Shown here: positions 1 through 11,900 of the stretch, piece after piece | How the letters are laid out: every line of letters starts with the position of its first letter | Numbering within the stretch: position 1 is the first letter of the stretch | NCBI GenBank assembly: GCA_903813345.2 | Contig: CAIIXF020000005.1 | Coordinates: 28,461,375-28,525,374, forward strand | DNA: 64,000 bases | Source of the DNA: Owenia fusiformis | Lineage: Eukaryota; Annelida; Polychaeta; Sabellida; Oweniidae | Reading direction: 5' to 3' | The notes under the pieces: model-generated | Database searches by the model: none | What the model saw: the letters and a program-made list of their open reading frames with translations, nothing else | What the model was told of the DNA's origin: nothing | Made by a program: the position numbers and the translations under genes

Positions 1-613
1 AATAGAACATTTTAATGAGTGTATTTTAATGAAGTACCTCAAAAAACAAAACAAAAAGAAGCTTATTGAAGAATGTCATGAACAATTTTCCTATTTTGTT
101 TCATTAAGATACATTGTAATGTAATAAGATGTCCCTCCTCAAGATATTCAACAATTTAGATTGTCAATCAACAAACACACTGCCATCACAGTCACCAACA
201 TTTTCATATGAAATGGACCATCATTTTTAAATTTGGCTTCACTGTTTTCTTCCCCTGCCTAACATACACACTGTGTGGTTGTTAAGTTGTACACATGGTC
301 AATCTTCTCAATATCTCTAGATGTGATTATGATGTTCTTGGCGAACTAAAAAGATAATATCCATTATATAAATAAATATCCATATAAATATTCTAAAAAC
401 CTTTGCAAAATACCTATCTGTTAAAGAGTGATTATCCACTCCACTTTGAACAAAGATTGTGAATACTTATTGTTTAAGATTAAAACAAATGCATCCAGGA
501 TGTGATGGTTTTCATGACAAATTCTGGAATTCTATCAAGATTTATTCTTGCTAATTGCTTTTATGGGGGGGGGGCTTTTATTATTTTTATTTATTTATTT
601 TTTATTATTGCAG
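1..613 (+). other. 3' part of an intron of the homeobox gene
   Basis: There is no coding signal here. The stretch ends in a T-rich tract and a TTATTATTGCAG acceptor directly before the homeodomain-like exon at 614. The upstream exons, which should encode homeodomain residues 1-46, lie outside the window. A G-run sits at about 566-574. Confidence 0.6.
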
Positions 614-3001
614 GCCTGGTTTACAAACAAGCGACACATCTACAAGTCTAACAAGACATCCTTTATGCTGACATACAAAAAGATCAAGGATAAAGCCAAG
701 TTCAAGAAATGGCTGGATGACAAAACAATCCCAGATGACCTAGGTGTGAAAGCAGACAGCACGACCAATGGGAATCAATGGGAAAACACTGACAATTTGG
801 AACCAAATCTTGGGTCCACTTCGAATGAGAATGATGATACTTTACCACTGGGTGACCTCACTAATGTGTATTGTGTAAACAAATATGTGTACCCTAAATT
901 TCAAGAAGCACCACCAATAAAAGATAACACACAATACTTTAAGCATGACACACCAATGCCAAAGGATAATACACCAATACTAATGCAAGACACACCAAGA
1001 CCAAAGTTTGAAATCCTACAACAATCACATGGCAGACTTCAAGTAAAGACTGACCCGACCATATATGTCCCCACCATACATAGAAAAACAAACACAGTTG
1101 AGTACTACAAGCAAAATGCCAAAGAACCCAACACAGGAATACATTCCACTGCAAAGACAGTTAAATATAATCACGATAAGTACTTGAAGTATGTAGATCT
1201 TCTTGATGGCTTCAGTAAAAATATAGAGGATGATCTGGATTTAATAGATGCAGATGAAAACTCATTTGAAGAACGCTATCCCATGCAAGATGTTGCACAT
1301 TCAAAGGATATAACTCAGAACAATGACATAAACAACTATCAAATGAGCCAAAGTGTTGATCATCAAGAAGTATTTAATTTTGATGCAAAAACAAAGATTG
1401 ATGATCTACAAATCCACAATCAGTATTTGAATAAAAATGCTGGACAACTACCTTTAGTTGTTGATCTAAATTTCAGTCAAAAATATCAAAGTCCTGGTCA
1501 AATGTATCAAAATCTTGGTCAATATCAAAATTCTGGTCAGTTATATCAAAAGCCTTGTCACCCATATCAGAGTTCTGGTCAGTCATATCAAAATCCTGAC
1601 CAGTCATATCAAAACACTCACTTATCATACCAAAATCCTGGTCAGTCATTTCAAAGTCCTATTCAGCCTTATCAAAATTTTGGTAACGGCCATCAAAGTC
1701 CTATTCAGTCATGTCAAAATCTTGGTCAGCTCTATCAAAGTCCCAATCAGTCATATCCAAATCCTTATCAGTCATATCAAAGTCCCAGTCAGTTATATCA
1801 AAATCCTGGTCAATCATCTCAAAACATTGGGCACATTAACCCATCATATGATCAACATGGATGGCCTTCATCTTGTGACTTCTATACCTGGTACCATCCC
1901 GACTCAAACGCTGATACCACAGACAGACGTAGAAATGTCTCTGCGCCAGGATGGGTTGGATGTCAATATAGAACTGATTTGGCACGCCACTCAAAGTTTA
2001 CACCAAACCAGCACAATCGTCAAATTGACCATCTAATTGCTTTCACATTGATGTCCCAATATCAGAACACAAAGCCAGAGACACGGCAGAATGTGACGCA
2101 AAATAATACAATTGCTGTGACATCACAATCAACAGGAAAAGCTCATACACATTTTCCAACATACAAAACAACTAATGAACAATACACAGAGAACTCAACC
2201 AGCAGTCAACCAACATGGATGCCCAACATAACAACAAATAACGAAGCTTGGACACCACCAAATATAACCACACCAAAACCAAATATTGCCATTGCACCAG
2301 CTAAAGAAGCCATGGGGGTTTTAAAGAAAAATGGTGCACTAGGGGGTAATATAGCCATGGAAGCACAAGTAAACACAGTTCCAGCCACAACAACAGCAAA
2401 TGTTACCATGGCACCTAGAGTTGGCACTGAGGTCATGACAGCCATGTTGCTTACGAGAACTGCAGTTGCCCTAAATTCTCTATCAAGTGAGCCTGATGAT
2501 GTGATTAATGATGCAGATTGCACTCCTTTGGCTCAGGATGATCCAGTATTTGTATTTGATGAACAAACACCAGAAACCCACAATGTTGAAGGTATCAATC
2601 CTTTAGATGATTCATATACAAAATGTAACACCAAGTTTGATGATGCAATGAAAAGCCAAGGAACAGAAGATGTAAACCCCATACATGATTCATATCAGGG
2701 GCATACAAATTACACCAGCAATAACAAAATTGATGATTCTGCGTTTATGTGTGATAGCACTGACACAAGCTTTGCCAAATCAACTCATTTGCTAACAAAA
2801 CAAGACACTGTAAACAAGAATGATGCCTCTGTTAACTCAGAACTGGAATATGACCTCGAGGGCATGATTGATGACTTTAAGAATTGCAACCAACAAAGTG
2901 AATCGATTGATGTTGAAACCTTTGATGCAGAAACCAACTGTGATATCCTTCAATCTTGGGAAGCGGACTTCCTTATGAGGTTGACACAGAAACTGGCATG
3001 A
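614..3001 (+). CDS. Last exon of a homeobox gene (homeodomain helix 3 plus long low-complexity C-terminus)
   Basis: The exon opens in phase 0 after a CAG acceptor at 611-613 and runs 795 codons to TGA. Its first residues, AWFTNKRHIYKSNK, match homeodomain positions 47-60, with the invariant W48, F49, N51 and R53. An intron between positions 46 and 47 is a classic homeobox site. The W-F-x-N-K-R-x-x-Y-K spacing is closest to PBC/TALE-type helices, so a divergent TALE gene, for example one of the fast-evolving spiralian TALE set, is possible but only inferred. The rest is N/Q/T-rich and acidic. It holds about 17 heptads (1484-1837) and an alanine/threonine/valine-rich stretch at about 2290-2470. 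No other domain is visible. The DNA-binding N-terminal part is missing because it lies off the left edge. Likely a nuclear transcription factor with a disordered tail; the family is unassigned. Confidence 0.75.
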   Translation, partial: AWFTNKRHIYKSNKTSFMLTYKKIKDKAKFKKWLDDKTIPDDLGVKADSTTNGNQWENTDNLEPNLGSTSNENDDTLPLGDLTNVYCVNKYVYPKFQEAPPIKDNTQYFKHDTPMPKDNTPILMQDTPRPKFEILQQSHGRLQVKTDPTIYVPTIHRKTNTVEYYKQNAKEPNTGIHSTAKTVKYNHDKYLKYVDLLDGFSKNIEDDLDLIDADENSFEERYPMQDVAHSKDITQNNDINNYQMSQSVDHQEVFNFDAKTKIDDLQIHNQYLNKNAGQLPLVVDLNFSQKYQSPGQMYQNLGQYQNSGQLYQKPCHPYQSSGQSYQNPDQSYQNTHLSYQNPGQSFQSPIQPYQNFGNGHQSPIQSCQNLGQLYQSPNQSYPNPYQSYQSPSQLYQNPGQSSQNIGHINPSYDQHGWPSSCDFYTWYHPDSNADTTDRRRNVSAPGWVGCQYRTDLARHSKFTPNQHNRQIDHLIAFTLMSQYQNTKPETRQNVTQNNTIAVTSQSTGKAHTHFPTYKTTNEQYTENSTSSQPTWMPNITTNNEAWTPPNITTPKPNIAIAPAKEAMGVLKKNGALGGNIAMEAQVNTVPATTTANVTMAPRVGTEVMTAMLLTRTAVALNSLSSEPDDVINDADCTPLAQDDPVFVFDEQTPETHNVEGINPLDDSYTKCNTKFDDAMKSQGTEDVNPIHDSYQGHTNYTSNNKIDDSAFMCDSTDTSFAKSTHLLTKQDTVNKNDASVNSELEYDLEGMIDDFKNCNQQSESIDVETFDAETNCDILQSWEADFLMRLTQKLA
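1484..1837 (+). repeat. 21-bp coding minisatellite, about 17 YQNPGQS heptads
   Basis: About 17 tandem units translate to variants of Y-Q-(N/S)-P-G-Q-S in the homeobox exon. One unit has lost a codon (YQNLGQ), so the array stays in frame. The Tyr/Gln/Ser/Gly composition resembles prion-like activation domains. The alternative + frame is also open here, but only as a by-product of the 21-bp period. Confidence 0.85.
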
Positions 3002-3279
3002 CTTAAAAACAATGGACGTGTACATTGTTAGCAGATCAGAGACACAGATTGATTAAAGTGAATAACACAATAATACTTTTGTATCCTACAATGCAAATGG
3101 CTTAAACAGAATTTGAAGATCATGACATGTTAACACCAACACCTTAAAAGAATTATTTTCCGTTCCATAGGATCTTGAACTTGTACTTTCATAAATACAC
3201 ATACATGTATTCTGACACACATTCACAATGATCACTTGACTTTGCTTTGAAAATTACAAACACTTCTAAAAGCCCTTAA

Positions 3280-3285
3280 AATAAA
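3280..3285 (+). promoter_or_regulatory. Candidate poly(A) signal AATAAA of the homeobox gene
   Basis: First AATAAA, 279 bp after the stop codon. Further AATAAA hexamers occur at 3900-3905 and just after, so the real 3' end could be either. Confidence 0.3.
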
Positions 3286-5009
3286 GAATGGGTTGATAGC
3301 TTCATGAATAGGAATTCATGGGCTTTCTGGATATTATTGGATTTTAAGTGACATTTTATAGTGACTTTTACATGCTTTATACACATTCACGCTTCCTCAT
3401 TAAGACAGGATAAAATGACAGTGAAGGATAAAGCATCTAAAATGTTAAAAGTGAAATCAAAACATTTTTATGCATTTTAAAGGAGTCATGACAAGGAATG
3501 AATGCAATGACCACACAAAGTAACATTGTGAGAAATTTTTAAAATGTTACCTAAATCATGTCTACCCTTTGTTGCCAGCTTCTTTTACTAAAAAGATGAA
3601 AAACAGGCACCATAATCATGTATTGGTTCCCATTTGAAGTATTGCGTTGTATATTGTACACCATTTTGTGGGTATTTGCACTCGAGTATAACTGATTTGA
3701 TTTTAATTCATATTTTAAACTTTTAGTAATGGTTCTAATGTACAGAACAGTAAATTATTTTATTTCGATACCCAAGGTAAAGATGTACTTATTCCCCGCA
3801 TTCTATTTTGAAATTCGTTCCTTGTTTTTTAAAATAAAAAAAATCCTCCATTTTTACTGGATGACATTTATATACACCTGTACTAGCACTGAGGTAAAAA
3901 ATAAAGTAATAAAAACAATATTGAACACCTGACTTGTTTTATTGCATTAATATTTTCCTGATAGTTTACAAGTACATGTACATGTATGCATATAGTTTCT
4001 ACCTACTTCACTATTATGAACTAAACCCCAAACACATTTCAGCTGTATACTGCTTGCATTGGAAGCTATAAGATCACACAATGAACCCATCAACTATTAA
4101 TTACAACATTATGTTTACAACCACAAACATAATTTTTTATGGTAAACACACAGACCTCTGCCAAATTACCCCTTCTTGGTGTCTAGGCTCAATAAATATA
4201 CTTGGTTTGTGTCTTATCTTCCCATTTATTCTTTGAGCCTACTACCAATAGGGGCTGGATCTGGCTCTGGATCTGTGGGTAAAGATTGCTATTTAATATT
4301 ATAATGTAGAGGCATCTCCAAGAAGTGGAGTTATTAAAGCCTAAGAGGTATTTTCACATTCATTAGAGATATGAATGAACACCTCCTTAGTAGAACTTCT
4401 CCAATTCATGTTAGCCACAAACTTAATGTAAACAACAGAAACTTAATGAAAACAACAGAAAATGTCCCTAAAGCAACAAGCAATTTTGTGAAAAAAAACA
4501 ACCAGTTAAAATCACCTGTTGCTAATATGAAACCCCTGACCTCCCTAATAATCAAGTGGAACTTCTCAAATTCATTTAAGTCATGAGCTTAATGTAAATT
4601 GAACCCTCCATTGTTTCCTTTTAAAATTGATACATTTTTCAATGTGGAAGCAAAAACTGGTGGAAAGTGACCCAGCTTATTCAGATTTTTTGCAAACAAT
4701 GGATAACTCCACATACCAATTGTTTTAAAGGCCATAAATAAGGTCTTCAATGACTTGTGCATTTCAATCATTAAATATCAAAAGGAAAAATAATGAATAA
4801 AACAAACAATATATCATTTCACTATATTATTGCATTTCCTTGTTTAATAAATCATCATATGATATCAGGCTTCTGCTTTGTATTTGTAATATTGATAAGA
4901 TAATACATGTTATCCATTACCAGCATAATGCATGCTATAATACACACTGTACATTCTAAAATTCTAGTATTTACAATTTCTGAGTCCCTCTTTCCAATGC
5001 TTCTAAGAG

Positions 5010-5190
5010 ATTAATGCCTCAGTCGCATTTGATCTAAGGCAACCTTGTGGTGGCCATAGCTGTCCAAAATCAAGAGAAATTTGCAGCATAAAATATAAGG
5101 ATAAACAGTACGCTGTAGATTCTCTATACCAATTTTGTGAAGCTACGGCTGTCGCACGCCTGTCATAGAGCAAATGTTCTAGAGGATTTA
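5010..5190. repeat. Dispersed repeat, same family as 29963-30112
   Basis: Shares GCCTCAGTC, CATTTGATCTA-GGCAACC and AGAGAAAT-TGCAGCAT-AAATATA blocks, in the same order, with the copy in SFMBT intron 8. The other copy has inverted ends, suggesting a small MITE. The boundaries here are approximate. Confidence 0.5.
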
Positions 5191-5604
5191 GCATCTACTC
5201 TCTTCGAAAGATAGTTAAGAGGGTGTGGAGCCCACAATAAAGCACCCCTAACTTCCTTCCAACCATATACTTTAAGCATTGCTCGAGTAAATAATTGTAA
5301 GTTTTAATACTTAAGGAACACCTTATATACCAACCAATCTTTATACACTTCAAGGCTGGATTTTTATGTACAATTTAAAGCACTTTTGACACATCCGGTG
5401 GAATTCATTGATATATACAATAAAATTTGCATTATGCATACAGTAATATATAATTTATTGCATGTTACTCCATTATGGAATGCAATAGTGTTTGATGTCT
5501 GAAAATAATGGAATTCATTTGAATTTGGAATAATCTAAAAGGATAAAATGATATGAATGTAGCCTTGCCCAAGTCAGTCTCTTTTACTTATCTTGATTTC
5601 TATT

Positions 5605-5652
5605 ATTATATTATATTATTATTATATTTATTATTATATTATTATATTATAT
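5605..5652. repeat. ATT/ATATT microsatellite
   Basis: Imperfect run of ATT and ATATT units, about 48 bp of pure A/T. Confidence 0.8.
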
Positions 5653-6065
5653 GACCGCTTTGTACCAATGAGAAAGCCATATGCTTTACCGACCCAATGT
5701 TTATGTCGGTTTTGACCAATCAACGGCGGCCCTGCAGCGTTAGCTCATTATTATGCACAGTCAAAACGAATGCACTTTTCACGAATAAATCTTGCATAAT
5801 TTATTATGAAAATACAAATATTTTACCAGATAAATATCAATCAGAATTTAGTGGATGTGGGAGCATCGATCAGATACCTGAAGGTGAGAAGATTTCAACA
5901 AAAATCATTGAAAAAATCGCTCAAACATGATAGCTAGATCTATGCTGAGATTCCGTGCCGGTCAACAACCTAATCAGATCGAGGACTATATGGAGTAGGT
6001 CTTCGTGCATTTTCATCGAGAATTCAGTTTTAAATCAATATTAAATCACATGATTTAATTAAGAA

Positions 6066-6230
6066 ATATAGACCAGAGAGCAGGGGTAATATTGTAGAAT
6101 ACACCCTACAGGGCTAGCACAAATGTTTTCTGTACCCCAAATGACCAAAAGGAGTGAGGGGTTCGAAAGCTTTCATGCCTAGCCCTAAGGGGTGTATTCA
6201 ACAATATTACCCCTGCCCTGAGGTCTATTG
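6066..6230. mobile_element. Small inverted-repeat MITE
   Basis: Two arms of about 45 bp are near-perfect reverse complements: the left begins GACCAGAGAGCAGGGGTAAT, the right ends ATTACCCCTGCCCTGAGGTC. They surround about 70 bp of spacer. TATA/TATTG flanks suggest a TA-type duplication but are ambiguous in this A/T context. No coding capacity. Confidence 0.65.
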
Positions 6231-7160
6231 ATCGCAAATATACCCCGGGTGAAATGTTGACTTTGTTTACAGTTTATAGAAGGTGCGAATACAGTCATGT
6301 TCAAATTTATATTATGCCTGCTTGCATTCCAATGTACAATTAATTACAGAATATATTGTAACTAATATATTGAAGAAAAACTCAAGATTTATGCAGGTAA
6401 ATTTGATAACGTTTCGATCGGTCAATCAGCCTTGAAGTCACACGTCATGTCCACGCAATCTTGCCTATCAATACAGTTTTGCAATACCCCTGACAGCGTA
6501 GGAATTATGGAAATCTCGAAACAGCTGAATAACTTATCATAATATCAGCGGTGATGCATTAGACAGTACAAGGCGATAATAATTTAAGATCAGGTAAGTA
6601 AAAAATACCAACTTCAGGAAGGCTAATATGAATGTAGCACTGAAATTTAATCTTAATATCATCATGAAAAAATTATTTTCTGCATTTTGAGATTTTTAGA
6701 CCTCGAGTTTTAATTTGTAATATTCAAAAACAGACATCTCCCAATGTCTCTTTTCCATACTCCTTTGTAAGTACAGACTAAATCGTACTAAATACAGGTA
6801 ACTAATAGCAATTTCATACTGGTAATCAAAATACACTTATGGTATGTCAATATACTGCATTATGCATTATGAGCATTTTAATTGTTTAAAAACTTCCAAA
6901 AATAGATCTTTCATACTAGATCTAGCACAACTTCTTTACTTTACAATTCTATATTAGAAAAAAAAATATTAGAAGCTAATTGAGAAAGATACACAGACAC
7001 AAAAATCATTTCCGCATTATTACTTTCTAATTCATCATTGTATGATATCAATATCAAAAGTATTAGTATTACATGTATGAAAATGTATTATCAAAGTGAG
7101 AATCTTTGCATGCAAATATCAACATTTAAAGTAATATTCATTTTTTATTTATCTATTTAA

Positions 7161-7351
7161 AGTGATCTCCCCAGCATTAAAGCAAGTGGGGACAGCACCC
7201 ACCTGAGATTTTGAAAATACATGTAGGCTTGCACCCACCTGAAAATCCATTTGCACCTACTTAAAAATGATGAAAAATTGGCATATTTTGACCAATTTTA
7301 AAAATTGAGAATTTTGCTTCCACCTTAGAAAAAATTCTGGGGAGATCACTG
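7161..7351. mobile_element. MITE with 14-bp perfect terminal inverted repeats (copy 1)
   Basis: Ends are AGTGATCTCCCCAG at 7161-7174 and its exact complement at 7337-7350. The interior (AAGCAAGTGGG, CACCCACCTGA, TTTGCACCTACTT) recurs at 56865-57066. An ATTTA flank on both sides may be a 5-bp target duplication. Confidence 0.7.
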
Positions 7352-8553
7352 ATTTATGTGAACCCACGTTTTGGTCAATTGAATTTAACTCCAATTAAAT
7401 TATGAATTTAACTTATTTTGTACATAAAGTACATAGATTGATGAAAATTCCACAAAATTACATTAATTAGGTTCTCATTTTATAGTTCTTTGAATGTTCT
7501 ACCATATATCTTTAGACATGTATTATGTGCTGATTCTCACATAGTCTTTGGTACAATGGATGCATTCTATCTAATGTAGCTGTCACATTAACTGTGTGAG
7601 CTTACCGTTGGCCAATATGTGGCATTCAATTTTCAATTACTTAATTTTTGTATTCAGTGTTGCTGCAAAACTATTTGTTTTGCCCACCACGTATCCATCC
7701 CTTGCCCCAAAGTATTAACATAGCGCTGAATGGTGAGCCCACATGGCCTAAGTGTGACAGCTCTATAATACACGTACAATACTCATAATAAATCTAATGG
7801 GGGTCACACTATCATAACAATGGATATTTTTCTATTAGAAATATTGATTGACCCTAAAACTTTGCTTAAATTCACTATCCTAGAATCAGATTATATAATT
7901 ACAATATTGAGGGGCTATTAGAGGACTTAATAAGGCGTCCTGGTAGACGAAATCTGTACATATACTTTTAAGCCATTATATTCCCTATATCCCAGCCATG
8001 TATGCATATTTACAAGGGTTATAGCATGGGCTTTCAACTCTAATCTAATTGAAAGCCCATGGTTGTAGTGATGAATACTCAAAAATAGTAAAGTACTATT
8101 AGTTAGTAAAGATGGATTTAAAAACACCTCAGGTGGCTGCTAAACTGACCATAGCCATAAATTAAAAAAAGCTTGACAGGCAGATGACACATTAATTGGT
8201 TTGACAACCCTTACCAATCATTTTGACTGGCAGAAAATAATTTGGCACAATTCTTCAAGTAAATGATAATACTAAATCTTGCACACAGTAGAGTTTACAC
8301 ATGAAATAAATGATTACATAAATTACAAAATAAATATGCAAGAAAGCAAAGTAAAGAGCTTCAATTATTAATTAAAGGAATGTGACCAGCTGATATGCTT
8401 AATAAACATAACCAAATGTATGTAAGATAGGTTCATGTGCAGTATGGCAAGTGATTTTAGTAATATCTTTCACCATAAAAAATCACTTGCCATATTGCAC
8501 ATAGACCTTTCATGCCAGTCAATCAATTGGATATTTATCATACAAGATATGTC

Positions 8554-8559
8554 TTTATT
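8554..8559 (-). promoter_or_regulatory. Candidate poly(A) signal of STIMATE
   Basis: TTTATT on the + strand (AATAAA on the minus strand), about 400 bp past the STIMATE stop. No nearer AATAAA was seen. The region 8560-8961 is otherwise 3' UTR with no second gene. Confidence 0.3.
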
Positions 8560-8961
8560 GTACATGTTTTGTATTGCATTATATTGTATTTCACAGATAT
8601 ATCCTGCACAACCAGATATTATTCTCCATATTTAAAGCTCGGAAGAGCAAAAAGCCCAGATAGAGTGTGGCATATATACTGTTCTATTTGAATATCATAA
8701 TATGCATGTTATTTCTCTAAATATGCATACTTGAGTATGTATTTAAATATTGCAGTAAGTATTACATCTTTAACCTTTTTACTCTAACTCCAAGTATTGC
8801 TGTTTTCCCTCCATTAGATTAATCGCCATCTGCACTGAGTTGAAGTCTACACGTGTAATGTTGTTTAAAAGAGCTTCAAGTCTCCATTTAAATCAACATG
8901 AAGCTTTAAACAGTATTTCCAATCATAATACCAAACTGCTCCCACTCCAGATAATTTCATG

Positions 8962-11900
8962 TTATGTGACCTCATTACCGAAAAAGGCTGTCTCCGAGTC
9001 ACTTCCTGTTTTACCATTAGTCCTGTGCCTTGTATCCTGATCTTCATCAACAGACAAAAGAATGTCTGATTCACTTTCATCAGCCTTTTCAGACTTACTG
9101 TAATATTTCACTTTATCAACAGCTTTAAAGTACTTGACACCTGAAGAATCTGCAGTAACCAAAGTTGTCATGCTCTGTGACTTCCAACTTTTCCGCATAA
9201 GGAAATTATCTACGACCCAGAACATAAAAGCCTGAAAAATAATGTCATCTTTGATTAAAATGCAGTTGGATAAATATTTTATTTTAAGTTAAATTTAAGG
9301 TCTCTTTACTCAATTTCATTATGATTGTAACTAAACAGGATACACTCAAATTGTGTTGATATGATATAATAATCTAATCATATAAATATATTATAATTAA
9401 TAGTAAGGTTGTTTATTGTCTTTTCAATGATCATTTTTTATTTGGCTCAATTTTTCAAGTTTTGGAGATGTAAATAAGACTAAATACCTTCTCACATTAA
9501 AAAGTGACACTATACATAACTATTACTACATTGATAATTAGTGGCACTATGAACATAACTTTGACTAAAAACCTACTCACATTGATAATTAATGGCACTA
9601 TGAACATAACTTTGACTAAAAACCTACTCATTGATAATTAGTGGCACTATGAACATAACTTTGACTAAAGACTTACTCACATTGATAATTAGTGGCACTA
9701 TGATAACTGACTAAAAACCTACTCATTGATAATTAATTGCACTATGAACATAACTCTGACTAAAAACCTACTCAAATTGATAATTAATGGCACTATGAAC
9801 ATATCTTTGCCTAAAAACCTACTCACATTGATAATTAGTGGCACTATGAACATAACTACAACTAAAAACCTACTCACATTGATAATTAGTGGCACTATGA
9901 ACATAACTTTGACTAAAAACCTACTCAAGTTAATAATTAATGGCACTATGAACATAACTTTGACTAAAAACCTACTCACATTAATAATTAGTGGCACAAT
10001 GAACATAACTTTGACTAAAAACCTTGATAATTAATGGCACTATGAATATAACTTTGACTAAAACCTACTCACATTGATAATTAGTGGCACTATGAACATA
10101 ACTTTGACTAAAAACCTAACCACATTGATAATAAGTAGCACTATCAACATAACTTTGACTGAAAACCTACTCACGTTGATAATTAGTGGCACTTTGAACA
10201 TAACTCTGACTAAAAACCTACTCACATTGATAATTAGTGGCACTATGAACATATCTTTGACTAAAAACCTACTCACATTGATAATTAGTGGCACTATGAA
10301 CATAACTACAACTAAAAACCTACTCACATTGATAATTAGTAGCACTATGAACATAACTTTGACTAAAAACCTTGATAATTAATGGCACTATGAATATAAC
10401 TTTGACTAAAACCTACTCACATTGATAACTAGTGGCACTATGAACATAACTTTGACTAAAAACCTAACCACATTGATAATAAGTAGCACTATCAACATAA
10501 CTTTGACTGAAAACCTACTCACGCTGATAATCAGTGGCACTATGAACATAACTCTGACTAAAAACCTACTCACATTGATAATTAATGGCACTATGAACAT
10601 ATCTTTGACTAAAAACCTACTCACATTGATAATTAGTGGCACTATGAACATAACTACAACTAAAAACCTATTCACATTGATAATAAGTGGCACTTTGAAC
10701 ATAACTATGACTAAAAACCTACTCACATTGATAATTAATGGCACTATGAACATAACTTTGACTAAAAACCTACTCACATTGATAATAAGTGGTACTATGA
10801 ACATAACTTTGACTATAAACCTATTCACATTGATAATTAGTGGCACTGTGGACATAACTTTGACTAAAAACCTACTCACATTGATAATTAGTGGCACTAT
10901 GAACATAACTTTGACTAAAAACCTACTCACATTGATAATTAATGGCACTATGAACATAACTTTGACTAAAAACCTACTCACATTGATAATTAATGGCACT
11001 ATGAACATAACTTTGACTAAAAACCCACTCACATTGATAATTAGTGGCACTATGAACATAACTTTGACAAAAAACCTACTCACATTGATAATTAGTGGCA
11101 CTATGAACATAACTATGACTAGTTCTAGTTTTGGGCTCTTGATGGGTGACATGATGAACTTCCTAACCTGAAAATAAACATTATTGTAAGTACAAGCAAT
11201 CATTACAAATACAAGAATGCAAGATACAGTATTAGACAATAATTACATCACATACTTTTATAATACAATATTGGATTCTTATAAGAGTTAATGAGTCAAA
11301 AAGTTCTGTCTTGTCACATGATAATTTTCAACAATAATAAGGAATTTTCATGCCTTGAAAAAAGTGTTCTCGTATTGTCTACTTGAGTAAATATGGAAAT
11401 GTTCTCATTATAGCTGTTGGATTGAAGAATTTTCAAGTCATTGTTTATATCACAACGAAAAGTGATTTCAACATATTGATACTTGATTTGCTATATCAGA
11501 ATATTAGATAAATAATTTTCAAAATAGTAATCTATTTACCTCCTCCCAAAATGATGGCAGCACCAAGAGAGTCATGATAATTTTCTCTACAATGATAACA
11601 AGAATATAAAGGGCACTCTGACCAATCCAGGCATTGCACGCAGGTGGTTTTCCTAAAAGGAATGAAAATACATTTTAGCATAATAATTAGTAAATGCTAT
11701 TATTATTATTTTACTATATCGACCTGAGAAATGTGTGACGTCATAGTGGTGGTCCATATGAACCGGTCTAGAATATATTCTGGACCGGCAATTTTCCCCG
11801 GGAAATTAGATTAAATTATGCGTAAGATTTTCTTGCTGTTTCAGTCATGGTCGTTAACGGTGGTAATAATACTAATAACGTCATTTCTGCGAGCAATATA

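Larger units (their letters stand above)
3002..8553. other. Homeobox 3' UTR followed by intergenic sequence
   Basis: No convincing coding exon on either strand; the open frames are short and AT-rich. The stretch contains possible poly(A) signals, an AT microsatellite, two or three MITE-like elements listed separately, and a 37-bp hairpin at 8025-8061 built from CATGGGCTTTCAA and its complement. Confidence 0.6.

Noticed and set aside
1515-2036. 173-codon plus-strand frame overlapping the homeobox exon
   Set aside because: It is the +1 shadow of the 21-bp heptad repeat. The main frame carries the homeodomain end and extends through both sides.
9726-11171. Plus-strand open frames across the STIMATE array (repeated ITLTKNLLTLIISGTMN)
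   Set aside because: They arise because a 51-bp repeat with no stop in that frame stays open on the opposite strand. There is no start context, splice structure or known family; the minus-strand frame continues a recognised STIMATE exon.
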